Assembly: GCA_947502885.1 (NCBI GenBank)
Contig: CANNBP010000002.1
Span: forward strand, 124,001 to 188,000
DNA length: 64,000 bases
Reading direction: 5' to 3'
From: an uncultured Aquimarina sp.
GTDB taxonomy: Bacteria; Bacteroidota; Bacteroidia; Flavobacteriales; Flavobacteriaceae
Part shown: in pieces, positions 7,825 through 15,720 of the stretch
Numbering within the stretch: position 1 is the stretch's first letter
How the letters are laid out: every line of letters begins with the position of its first letter
Position numbers and translations under genes: made by a program
Notes under the pieces: model-generated
Seen by the model: the letters and a program-made list of their open reading frames with translations, nothing else
Databases searched by the model: none
Told to the model about the DNA's origin: nothing

Positions 7825-8433
7825 ATGGCAAGAAGATCAGCACCAGAAGTTAATGCAGGATCCATGGCGGATATTGCATTCTTACTTCTTATTTTCTTCC
7901 TGGTTACTACAACTATCGAAACCGATAGTGGTATTAGTCGTAAGCTCCCACCTCCGCAGGAAGAGAATATAGAACCACCAATTCTTAAACAAAAAAATAT
8001 TTTTGTTGTAGAATTGAACAAGAATAATGATTTATTAGTTGAAGAAGTTCCTATGGAATTAAAAGATCTTCGGGAAGCAGCTATTAAATTCTTAGATAAT
8101 GGTGGAGGACAAGGAGTAGAGGCATGTACATTTTGCCAGGGAGTAAAAGATCCTTCTTCGTCCGATAACCCAACTAAAGCTGTAATATCTTTACGTAATA
8201 ATAGAGAAACTAATTACTCTGCATATATCGCAGTTCAAAATGAATTAGTTGCTGCTTATACAACATTACGTAATAGAGAAGCGAATCGTCTTTTTGGAAA
8301 ATCTTTTGTTCAAATGGAGAAAGAGTTAAAAGATGTGAATTATTCTGGAAACAAAGAATCTTTGAAAGAAGATATCAAAAAGGTACAATTAATGTTTCCT
8401 GAAAAGCTTTCAGAAGCTGAACCAAAAAAGTAA
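7825..8433 (+). CDS. exbD: ExbD/TolR biopolymer transport protein with CxxC insertion
   Basis: A 202-residue protein. The cytoplasmic N-terminus leads into the single ExbD helix GSMADIAFLLLIFFLV (residues 12-27) carrying the conserved proton-responsive Asp (D16). The periplasmic part is longer than classical ExbD (about 140 residues). It contains an insertion with CTFC (C101, C104) before the conserved PTKAVISL strand and YIAVQNEL helix. By family knowledge it works with ExbB to harness the proton motive force for TonB. It sits two bases after the 4-TM protein and 23 before the second exbD. A close paralogue is at 9313-9918. Confidence 0.9.
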   Translation: MARRSAPEVNAGSMADIAFLLLIFFLVTTTIETDSGISRKLPPPQEENIEPPILKQKNIFVVELNKNNDLLVEEVPMELKDLREAAIKFLDNGGGQGVEACTFCQGVKDPSSSDNPTKAVISLRNNRETNYSAYIAVQNELVAAYTTLRNREANRLFGKSFVQMEKELKDVNYSGNKESLKEDIKKVQLMFPEKLSEAEPKK

Positions 8434-8456
8434 TATTAACATAAAACAAAAATCAT

Positions 8457-8939
8457 ATGTCTAAGTTTAAAAAGAAAAAGAGTGGTGATTTACCAGCGAT
8501 TTCTACGGCATCTTTACCAGATATTGTTTTTATGTTATTGTTCTTCTTTATGGTGGCAACGGTAATGCGTCAAAATACTTTGATGATTGAAAATAAATTA
8601 CCAAGTGCAGACCAAATAGAAAAACTGGATAAAAAAGATTTGGTGATGTATATTTATGCAGGAAAGCCTAGTTCTAGATACCGTGCAAGCGCTGGTAGTG
8701 AAGCTAGAATCCAGCTTAATGATAAATTTGCAGATGTAAGTGAAGTTAAAGCATTTATATTAGCTGAAAGAGCCTCGAAAAGAGAAGAATTAGTACCGTT
8801 TTTAACTACTGCTTTAAAAGTAGATGGTGAAACAAACATGGGACTAGTTGGTGATATTAAGAAGGAATTAAGAGATATTCAGGCGTTAAAGATAAATTAT
8901 ACTACTAGAACTGGTAGTGCAATGGATAACTTAAATTAG
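8457..8939 (+). CDS. exbD: ExbD/TolR biopolymer transport protein (second type)
   Basis: A 160-residue ExbD of a different subtype from its upstream neighbour. The N-terminus MSKFKKKKSG is strongly basic. The membrane helix LPDIVFMLLFFFMVATVM (residues 20-37) has the key Asp at 22. The periplasmic domain has YAGKPSSRYR, RIQLNDKF and NMGLVGDIKKELR. Two different ExbD proteins per ExbB are normal in Bacteroidetes and probably form a heterodimer. It is the last gene of the first ExbB-ExbD operon and is followed by a strong terminator. Confidence 0.9.
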   Translation: MSKFKKKKSGDLPAISTASLPDIVFMLLFFFMVATVMRQNTLMIENKLPSADQIEKLDKKDLVMYIYAGKPSSRYRASAGSEARIQLNDKFADVSEVKAFILAERASKREELVPFLTTALKVDGETNMGLVGDIKKELRDIQALKINYTTRTGSAMDNLN

Positions 8940-8983
8940 TAACTCTTAATATTCAAAATATACTGAATATTTGATATTCTAAA

Positions 8984-9009
8984 ATCCTGTCGAAAGACAG
9001 GATTTTTTT
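8984..9009 (+). terminator. Rho-independent terminator after exbD
   Basis: The perfect 8-bp stem ATCCTGTC/GACAGGAT closes a GAAA tetraloop (8984-9003) and runs straight into six T residues. It ends the exbB operon and separates it from the second exbD pair. Confidence 0.9.
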
Positions 9010-9034
9010 GTTTTATACTTTTTTGCGTAAAAAG

Positions 9035-9050
9035 TGGCATAAGAATTGCA
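9035..9050 (+). promoter_or_regulatory. Candidate sigma-54 (-24/-12) promoter
   Basis: TGGCATAAGAATTGCA matches the sigma-54 consensus TGGCAC-N5-TTGCA at all but one core position, with exactly ten bases between the GG (-24) and GC (-12) dinucleotides. It lies between the terminator of the first exbD operon and the second exbD pair, about 260 bases upstream of 9313. The window also encodes RpoN. No enhancer-binding activator gene is seen here. Confidence 0.4.
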
Positions 9051-9312
9051 TGTATCACTAGTAATTAGGATCTATTATTTTATGAATATCATAGGCTAAC
9101 CTTCCAAAGTGATATAGAATATATAGATAGAAGCTCTCCCTCGTTTTTAAATTTAGATTTAAGTAGTTATAGGCTACTAGACTCCATTTTGTTTGATTTT
9201 AAGGTGATGTCATTTTTTTGCCCGCTCTAAAAGTTAATACAAATTCATTTAATTCTATTCTTATCACTTGTGATCTTGATTCATTGATTTAGTAAGTAAT
9301 TATTAACTAAAT

Positions 9313-9918
9313 ATGTTTATTATGATAAGAAGATTAGCACCCAAAGTGAATGCTGAATCAATGGCGGATATCGCCTTTTTACTACTCATCTTTTTTTTGG
9401 TTTCGACGACTATAGAAACAGATTCTGGAATTAGTCGAAAGTTACCTCCACTTCAAGACAAGCCAACTGATGCTATAATTAAAAAGAATAATCTTTTAAG
9501 AGTGGCTATTAATCAGGATAACATGTTGTCTGTGGATGATGAATTAGTCGATTTTAAAAACTTAAAAGCAATAGCTATTGCTTTTTTGGATAATGGGGGA
9601 GAGTTGAATTGTGATTATTGTAGGGGAGAAAAGATTAAATCCTCTTCTGACCACCCTACGAAGGCTGTGATATCACTAGTAAATACTAGAGAGACAAGTT
9701 ACGGAGCATATATTGCTGTGCAGAATGAGTTGATCGGTGCTTATCGGGAATTGCGCTCAAGAGAGTCTATGCGGCTGTTTGGAGTTTCTTTTGATGGGCT
9801 TAAAAAGAGTTTGAATGAAAAGATGTCTAAAAAGGAAAAAAATGCTGTTAAAGAGCGCATAAAACGGATTCAATTAATGTATCCAGAAAAATTAACAGAA
9901 GCAGAATCAAAGAGCTAG
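9313..9918 (+). CDS. exbD: ExbD/TolR protein, diverged duplicate of 7825-8433
   Basis: A 201-residue ExbD with the helix SMADIAFLLLIFFLVSTT (key Asp at residue 19) and the same long periplasmic part as the upstream copy, including a CxxC (CDYC, C100 and C103) followed by HPTKAVISL and YIAVQNEL. An ATG three codons later (9322) aligns better with the paralogue's MARRSAP start and is an alternative. Across the alignable length it looks more than half identical to the first copy, most diverged near residues 48-90. It has no adjacent exbB of its own, so it would have to use the ExbB at 6423 or one elsewhere. Confidence 0.88.
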   Translation: MFIMIRRLAPKVNAESMADIAFLLLIFFLVSTTIETDSGISRKLPPLQDKPTDAIIKKNNLLRVAINQDNMLSVDDELVDFKNLKAIAIAFLDNGGELNCDYCRGEKIKSSSDHPTKAVISLVNTRETSYGAYIAVQNELIGAYRELRSRESMRLFGVSFDGLKKSLNEKMSKKEKNAVKERIKRIQLMYPEKLTEAESKS

Positions 9919-9941
9919 TACTAATCTTAACATTAAGAACA

Positions 9942-10421
9942 ATGAGTAAATTTAAAAATAAAAAAGATAACAGCCTACCTGAGATTTCTACAGCATCATT
10001 ACCAGATATAGTATTTATGTTACTTTTCTTTTTTATGGTTGCTACCGTAATGAGAGAGCATACATTGATGGTAAAAAATGAGCTGCCATTTGCAAATCAA
10101 GTAGAAAAATTAGATAGAAAAAATTTAATAATGAATGTGTATGCAGGAAAACCTAGTTCTAGATATAAGAGTTTTGGAGGAGCAGCTAGAATCCAACTTA
10201 ATGATAAGTTTGCGAACCTCGAAGACATAAAAGCTTTTGTGCTTGCTGAACGAGCAGCTAAAAGAGAATCGCTAAGACCGTTTTTAGTAACTTCTTTAAA
10301 GGTCGATAAGGGGACCAATATGGGATTAGTAGGTGATATTAAAAAAGAGCTAAGAGAGGTGAATGCGCTTAAAATTAATTATACGACTAAAAAAGGTGAA
10401 GCAAGTGATAACTTGAAGTAA
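9942..10421 (+). CDS. exbD: ExbD/TolR protein, diverged duplicate of 8457-8939
   Basis: A 159-residue ExbD, very close to the 8457-8939 product. The helix LPDIVFMLLFFFMVATVM and its Asp22 are unchanged, and YAGKPSSRYK, RIQLNDKF and TNMGLVGDIKKELR are shared. It lies 23 bases after its partner, the same spacing as in the first pair, so the pair was duplicated as a unit. The N-terminal basic tract is slightly weaker (KFKNKKDN). Confidence 0.9.
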   Translation: MSKFKNKKDNSLPEISTASLPDIVFMLLFFFMVATVMREHTLMVKNELPFANQVEKLDRKNLIMNVYAGKPSSRYKSFGGAARIQLNDKFANLEDIKAFVLAERAAKRESLRPFLVTSLKVDKGTNMGLVGDIKKELREVNALKINYTTKKGEASDNLK

Positions 10422-10460
10422 TGCTGGAGTACCGTATTTAATTATCAAGTGATGAGGATA

Positions 10461-10485
10461 TAGACCCCGCTAAAAGTGGGGTCTA
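10461..10485 (+). terminator. Hairpin terminator after second exbD pair
   Basis: TAGACCCC/GGGGTCTA forms an 8-bp GC-rich stem with a 9-base loop, followed by a T-rich but interrupted tail (CCTTGTATTTTTG). It is a likely terminator for the second exbD pair. Confidence 0.65.
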
Positions 10486-10585
10486 CCTTGTATTTTTGTT
10501 TTGTTTTGTAAAGTTTAACTAGTTTCTGAAGAATTAGATTTATTTTAGTGTCCTGCTGGAGGCTAAAACAATATTTTTTGAATAA

Positions 10586-11293
10586 ATGAAAAGACTACTT
10601 ATAAGTTTTTGTTATTGTCTATTTGTGTTTTCTTCTTTTGGACAAGAAGGAGAACAAGGTATTACTATAAATAATGAGATTGACTCGTTGTATAGAGAGG
10701 ATCAATTTTATGCAGGAGTTACTTTTAATTTATTAGTTAATAAACCTAGAGACGTTAGTCAATCTGGATTTTCGGGAGGGTTACATCTTGGTTTTATTCG
10801 TGATATGCCAATCAATAAAAAACGAAATTTTGCAATTGGTTTGGGCTTGGGGTATTCATTAAATATATACATTCAGGATTTGTTTATTGGGGAAGAAGAG
10901 GGTGCCGAAAAGAGTATTTTTAGTAGTTTAAACGAAGTTGAATATGATTCTAATAAATTTTCGACACATTTAATAGAAGCTCCATTAGAGTTTAGGTGGC
11001 GTACATCTACGCCAGAAACGCATAAGTTTTATCGCATATATACAGGTGTTAAAATGGGATATATTTATTCTTTTAGTTCTAATTTTGAACAACCGAATAA
11101 TCAGGTTAAGCAAACAACTGTTGATGGTTTGAACAGATGGAGAATAGGTGCAACATTTACATTTGGATGGAATACTTTTAATTTCCATTTCTATTATAGT
11201 GTTAATACACTTTTTGATGAAACTGCTAGGATTAATGAAGAAGCTGTGGGGTTGAATACTCTTAAAGTAGGATTGATGTTTTATATTCTATAA
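10586..11293 (+). CDS. Outer-membrane beta-barrel protein (porin/PorT-like family)
   Basis: A 235-residue protein with a signal peptide (residues 1-19, cleavage after SSFG|Q). Alternating hydrophobic strands follow, typical of the small 8-10-stranded barrels annotated as PorT or porin family in Bacteroidetes: FYAGVTFNLLVN, GLHLGFIRDM, FAIGLGLGYSLNIY, APLEFRWR, IYTGVKMGYIY, GATFTFGWNTFNFHFYYSVN and a C-terminal LKVGLMFYIL. Whether it is the T9SS component PorT itself cannot be settled from sequence alone. It ends overlapping the convergent gene at 11288 by six bases. Confidence 0.75.
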   Translation: MKRLLISFCYCLFVFSSFGQEGEQGITINNEIDSLYREDQFYAGVTFNLLVNKPRDVSQSGFSGGLHLGFIRDMPINKKRNFAIGLGLGYSLNIYIQDLFIGEEEGAEKSIFSSLNEVEYDSNKFSTHLIEAPLEFRWRTSTPETHKFYRIYTGVKMGYIYSFSSNFEQPNNQVKQTTVDGLNRWRIGATFTFGWNTFNFHFYYSVNTLFDETARINEEAVGLNTLKVGLMFYIL

Positions 11294-11893
11294 CCATAAA
11301 TTGGCAAGAATAATTTGTGGTAATATACCAATTGTACACCCTAAGACAAGTTCTTTAAAAGTGTGTGCTTTACAATGTAGTCTTGATGTGGCAACAAGGC
11401 CATTCATTACAAATAAGATAGCAATAGGAAGGGTTAAGTTAAGTCCAAAATGAATACTAAGTGTAATGGCAAAAACGGTAATACCGCTTATTCCTGTCAT
11501 ATGAAGGCTTGCTTTTATATTAAATAATACCATAAATATTGCACTTAATAATGAAAAAAGTACGCCTAGAAAGAAAAAGTATAAGGCTGGATAATGATAT
11601 ACGTCTATAATCATTTTTATTACTACAATAAGCAATCCTGATTGTAGTAGTAAAGGGATTTTACGTTGTTTTACGTTTTCAATATGAATAGAAGATACAA
11701 GTCCTAGATTTTTTAATAAAAAATATAAAATTATAGGTATAATAACTGTGATAATAATCAATGCAGCTACTTTGGTTAGAACTATTTCATTAGGGATGAA
11801 CCGCGGGGCAAAGAAAAAATAAATCAAGGCACCAAGTAGAGGCATCAACAATGGATGTATGATATAAGAGATGCTTTTAAGGAAAAAATTCAT
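11288..11893 (-). CDS. PAP2-like integral membrane protein
   Basis: A 201-residue protein with about six membrane helices. It keeps degenerate type 2 phosphatidic acid phosphatase motifs. KQRKIPLL stands in place of KX6RP. SLHMTG replaces the PSGH motif. SRLHCKAHTFKE fits SRx5Hx3D with the last Asp changed to Glu. Activity as a lipid phosphatase is therefore uncertain. Its ATG overlaps the rpoN stop codon by one base (TAATG), so it is translationally coupled to rpoN. Confidence 0.65.
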   Translation of the reverse strand: MNFFLKSISYIIHPLLMPLLGALIYFFFAPRFIPNEIVLTKVAALIIITVIIPIILYFLLKNLGLVSSIHIENVKQRKIPLLLQSGLLIVVIKMIIDVYHYPALYFFFLGVLFSLLSAIFMVLFNIKASLHMTGISGITVFAITLSIHFGLNLTLPIAILFVMNGLVATSRLHCKAHTFKELVLGCTIGILPQIILANLWL

Positions 11894-13353
11894 TAAATCT
11901 TTTTTCGTAGTCTTGCCACAGGGATATCTAATTGTTCTCTATATTTAGCTACAGTTCTTCTTGCAATAGGATAGCCTTTTTCTTTTAAGATTTTGGCAAG
12001 CTTCTCATCTGTCAATGGTTTTTTCTTGTCTTCTTCGCCTATTGTTATTTCTAATATTTTCTTTATTTCTCTTGTAGAAACTTCTTCTCCTTGATCATTT
12101 GTCATAGATTCAGAAAAGAATTCTTTAATAAGTTTGGTTCCGTATGGAGTGTCGACATATTTACTGTTAGCTACTCTAGAAACGGTACTTACATCCATAT
12201 CAATCTCATCTGCAATGTCTTTTAAAATCATTGGTTTGAGGTTGCGCTCATCTCCACTTAGAAAATAACTTTTTTGGTAGTGCATTATTGCACTCATGGT
12301 CACAAAAAGTGTTTGCTGTCTTTGCTTTACTGCTTCAATAAACCATTTTGCAGCATCTAGTTTTTGTTTTATAAAAAGTACGGCATCTTTTTGAGACTTA
12401 GACTTTTCTTTGCTGGCCTTGTACCCATGAAGCATATTGTTGTATTCTCTTGAGACATGTAATTCGGGAGCATTACGTCCATTAAGAGTGAGTTCTAATT
12501 CACCATCTATAATTCGTATGGTAAAATCGGGTACTACATGCTCTATAATACGATTGTTTCCTGCATATGCACCTCCTGGTTTGGGATTAAGGTGTTCTAT
12601 TTCATCAATAGCTTCTTTGAGCTGTTCTTCGGTAATATCAAATTTTACAATAAGCTTATCATAATGTTTTTTACTAAAATGATCAAAAGCTTTTTTTAGT
12701 ATTCCTGAAGCTAATTTTATAGGTATAGTGGTTTCTTTTCTATCAAGTTGTATCCATAAGCATTCTTGTAGATTACGAGCTCCTACACCCGCAGGATCTA
12801 GTTGATGTACAATTTGCAGAATTTGTTCTATCTTTTCTTCTGTAGTGTATACATTTTGTGTAAAAGCAAGATCATCTAATATGTCTGATAAAGATCGTCT
12901 TATGTATCCGCTTTCATCAATACTTCCTACTAGAAATTCGGCAATTTCACGTTCTTCATCATCAAGGCGATAGGTGTTTAATTGATTGATTAAGTGTTGA
13001 TTAAAAGAAGTTCCCGATGCGTATGGAACACTTTTTTCTTCATCATCAGAACTGTAATTGTTAGAGCTTAATCTATAGCTAGGGATTTCATCATCACTAA
13101 GGTATTCATCAACATTGATTTCAGCCTCTATTTTTTCTGTACCATAATCCTCTTCAGCACTGTTTTCATTGCTAAAAGTGTCTTCGTAGTCTTCTGCCTT
13201 TTCTTTGCCACTATCAAGAGCTGGATTCTCTTCCATTTCTTGTTTTAACCTTTGCTCGAATGCTTGCGTAGGAAGCTGTATAAGCTTCATGAGCTGAATC
13301 TGCTGAGGCGAAAGTTTTTGAGAAAGCTTAAAATTTAATTGTTGTTTTAGCAT
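11893..13353 (-). CDS. rpoN: RNA polymerase sigma-54 factor RpoN
   Basis: A 486-residue sigma-54. Region I at residues 1-50 is Gln/Leu-rich (LKQQLNFKLSQKLSPQQIQLM). An acidic region II spans about 50-110, followed by the core-binding domain (EREIAEFLVGSIDESGYIRR, LDPAGVGARNLQECLWIQL). The C-terminal DNA-binding domain carries the invariant RpoN box ARRTVAKYRE at residues 464-473. It directs polymerase to -24/-12 promoters and needs an AAA+ activator. A candidate site of this type is at 9035-9050. No enhancer-binding protein is encoded in the window. Confidence 0.96.
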   Translation of the reverse strand: MLKQQLNFKLSQKLSPQQIQLMKLIQLPTQAFEQRLKQEMEENPALDSGKEKAEDYEDTFSNENSAEEDYGTEKIEAEINVDEYLSDDEIPSYRLSSNNYSSDDEEKSVPYASGTSFNQHLINQLNTYRLDDEEREIAEFLVGSIDESGYIRRSLSDILDDLAFTQNVYTTEEKIEQILQIVHQLDPAGVGARNLQECLWIQLDRKETTIPIKLASGILKKAFDHFSKKHYDKLIVKFDITEEQLKEAIDEIEHLNPKPGGAYAGNNRIIEHVVPDFTIRIIDGELELTLNGRNAPELHVSREYNNMLHGYKASKEKSKSQKDAVLFIKQKLDAAKWFIEAVKQRQQTLFVTMSAIMHYQKSYFLSGDERNLKPMILKDIADEIDMDVSTVSRVANSKYVDTPYGTKLIKEFFSESMTNDQGEEVSTREIKKILEITIGEEDKKKPLTDEKLAKILKEKGYPIARRTVAKYREQLDIPVARLRKKI

Positions 13354-13569
13354 AAAAAAATGGTAATATTCTTGTACTTACAAAAATAAACAAAAAACAC
13401 TGTTATTAGGAAAGTATAAGAGGTTTAGTTTGTAAACAAAAGCTAATCAGTTATATATAGTGCAAAATACTAGTGGTAATGGTCTGATTTGGCATTTTAA
13501 TTCAATAAATAAACGACTTAAAAACAAGAATAATATATAATGCTGCTAATTTAATTGCAAGCCAAAAGA

Positions 13570-14208
13570 CTAAGGAATGAACAGCTTATTTTTTATAGCA
13601 TATATCACAAGTCCGGTTCTGTTTTTTAAACTTAATTTTTCAAAAATTGAATCTCTATAGCCTTCAACAGTTTTTGGACTAAGGCACATTTCACTGGCTA
13701 TCTCTTTATATGTCTTTTCTGTACAGGCGTATTTGATAAATTCGATTTCTCTCTCTTTGAGCACAACAACATCCTCTTTTTTAGGGTTAAGAGAGTCTAG
13801 TAATAGGTTGGTAACATCTTTGGTGTGATAGAACCCAGTTTCTTGTACCTGGATAAGTGCATTTTCTAAAATACTTTTTTCTGTATCCTTTAAGAGATAT
13901 CCTTTGGCTCCAGAACGAAGCATTTTAAGAATGGTGTGCTCATCTTCTTCTACAGATAATGCTAAAACCTTAACATCAGGATATTCTTCTTTTAAAGCAG
14001 AAGTTGTCTCAATACCGTTCATGATAGGCATATTAATATCCATGAGAACAATATCTGGGATGTTTTTTGGGTCTTTAAAACGAGTGAGCAGTTCTTTTCC
14101 GTTTTTGCAGATATATAAAACTTTAAATTTTGCAAACCCATTTACTAATCCAGACAGAGCCTGTGATAGTAAAATGTGATCTTCTACAATTACTACAGAG
14201 TATTTCAT
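13570..14208 (-). CDS. NarL/LuxR-type response regulator
   Basis: A 212-residue two-domain regulator. The receiver domain (1-120) has acidic residues VVIVEDH, the phosphoacceptor Asp in IVLMDINMPIMNG, and the conserved Lys in GYLLKDTEKS. The LuxR-type helix-turn-helix (about 148-212) has LKEREIEFIKYACTEKTYKEIA and LSPKTVEGYRDSIFEKLSL. It follows the histidine kinase by 52 bases and is its natural partner. It would bind short inverted repeats; candidate palindromes lie upstream of the operon (16413-16432 and 16621-16636). Confidence 0.92.
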   Translation of the reverse strand: MKYSVVIVEDHILLSQALSGLVNGFAKFKVLYICKNGKELLTRFKDPKNIPDIVLMDINMPIMNGIETTSALKEEYPDVKVLALSVEEDEHTILKMLRSGAKGYLLKDTEKSILENALIQVQETGFYHTKDVTNLLLDSLNPKKEDVVVLKEREIEFIKYACTEKTYKEIASEMCLSPKTVEGYRDSIFEKLSLKNRTGLVIYAIKNKLFIP

Positions 14209-14260
14209 GATGTGTGATTTACGTGTCTTTCAATATTAATGAAAGTGGGATTTTACAAAA

Positions 14261-15055
14261 TTAAACAACTTTGTGGTCTAATGCCATTGAGTTCTCATTT
14301 TTATAGTAATAAGTAAGCTGTATTGCTGTTCCCTTTCCTTTTTGTGAGGTTAATTGTACATCGGCATCTATCAATTTGCCTCTATTTTGCATATTAGATA
14401 ACCCAATTCCTCTTTTTGCCGAACAATCTATATGATCAAAGCCAATTCCATCGTCTTTGGCATTGATGATTAGTTTTTCGATATCATAATGTACCGTAAC
14501 ATTTAGTGTCGAAGCTTTAGAATGCTTGATCGTGTTAGTAAAGAATTCTTGCAATATTCTAAAGATAATGATTTCGGCTTTATCATCAAGTTCTTCTATT
14601 TCTTCATTTGCGGTAATCGATGCATGAATAAACTGCATGCGATTAAAACGTTCTATTTCTAATGTAATAGCCTCAGTTAAGCTAAGTTTTTTGATAACAT
14701 CAGGGTTAATTAGTTTGGATAACGATCGTAGTTCTGTTAGACTTTTTGTAATAGTCTCTGTTACTTCTTCTAATTTATTAGGATCATCTTGTGCGATATT
14801 AACTTGTATTTTGGCAAGTGTAAGCAACTGACCAATATTATCATGAAGTTCCCAACTGATATTGCGCAAAGTTTCTTCGCGAATTTCTATTTGTGTTTCT
14901 GCAATTGCTTTTTCAAATTTTTTCTCAGCTTCTTTTTGTTGCAGTAAAAGACTGTTTTTCCTTTTTTGAAAAATCAAAAATAGAAAAATCATAATTGCAA
15001 TGAGCATAATAAGTATGCAGCTTGTAATTAATATAACTGTTTCTTGCTGCTCCAT
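14261..15055 (-). CDS. Sensor histidine kinase, NarX/DesK type with minimal sensor part
   Basis: A 264-residue kinase. One N-terminal membrane helix (residues 5-29) leads into a short coiled coil. The HisKA_3 dimerisation domain has the phosphoacceptor His in ISWELHDNIGQLLTLAKIQ, and a HATPase domain follows (LQEFFTNTIKHS N-box, KDDGIGFD G1, GIGLSNMQNRG G2). It has no extracellular sensing domain of its own. The ATG at 15055 is preferred over a TTG at 15076. It overlaps the upstream 7-TM gene by 28 bases, which suggests that protein is the sensing subunit. Confidence 0.9.
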   Translation of the reverse strand: MEQQETVILITSCILIMLIAIMIFLFLIFQKRKNSLLLQQKEAEKKFEKAIAETQIEIREETLRNISWELHDNIGQLLTLAKIQVNIAQDDPNKLEEVTETITKSLTELRSLSKLINPDVIKKLSLTEAITLEIERFNRMQFIHASITANEEIEELDDKAEIIIFRILQEFFTNTIKHSKASTLNVTVHYDIEKLIINAKDDGIGFDHIDCSAKRGIGLSNMQNRGKLIDADVQLTSQKGKGTAIQLTYYYKNENSMALDHKVV

Positions 15056-15696
15056 ATAAAACCTATAATATAGCAAATATTAGAAATGATAATCAAAATA
15101 AACAATATTGAATATATAGGATTATGTTTTCCTAAAATACCTGCATAATAATTAATTGTAATTCTAAAAGGAATAATTCCGGCATAAAAAAGTAATAAAC
15201 CAGTACTAATCCAGAACAACAGGTTTTTTTTTACATGTAAAACCTTTTCAGTTCCCAAAATTTCAACAAAATAAAATAAAATTGATAAAATCAATAAACT
15301 TGAGCCAATTATAAATGGAATTGTTTGAGATCTTTCAATATAATTCTCAAAAAACACATTTACTATAGAAAAACCAACGTATATGATGGCTGAGTATTTT
15401 ATCATTAGTTTTTTTCTTTTATTCTTAACTACAGATCTATAAAGAGAGAATAAATAAGTAAAACTTATGATATAAAATGTGTTAATTAACCATGCGTTGT
15501 GATAGATGCCAAAATACTCTCTTGCGATATATGCAAAATATTCTATAAATACTATAAACCATAGATATATTAAAAAGTACTTGAGAACAGAGTTCCTGTA
15601 TTTATAGTAAAATATAGTTCCAATTATTGCAGAAAGTAATTCTACAATTAGGCTTGAAAAATCTCTTAAAAAGAGTATAATGGCATCGTTATTCAT
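15028..15696 (-). CDS. Seven-helix membrane protein, probable sensor partner of the kinase
   Basis: A 222-residue protein with about seven membrane helices and short basic loops (KNKRKKLMIKY), ending in a basic cytoplasmic tail (WSSKKQLY). No enzymatic motif is seen, and I do not recognise a named family. The tight overlap with the kinase gene, together with the kinase's lack of an input domain, suggests that the two form a split membrane sensor. This is inference from gene order only. Confidence 0.7.
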   Translation of the reverse strand: MNNDAIILFLRDFSSLIVELLSAIIGTIFYYKYRNSVLKYFLIYLWFIVFIEYFAYIAREYFGIYHNAWLINTFYIISFTYLFSLYRSVVKNKRKKLMIKYSAIIYVGFSIVNVFFENYIERSQTIPFIIGSSLLILSILFYFVEILGTEKVLHVKKNLLFWISTGLLLFYAGIIPFRITINYYAGILGKHNPIYSILFILIIISNICYIIGFIWSSKKQLY

Positions 15697-15720
15697 GTTT
15701 TAATTATACACATTATTAAT

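Larger units (their letters stand above)
8940..9312. other. Intergenic region between the two exbD pairs
   Basis: It holds the terminator at 8984-9009 and the sigma-54-like element at 9035-9050. The remaining 260 bases show no coding frame or hairpin and would be the 5' leader of the second pair if that promoter is real. Confidence 0.5.
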
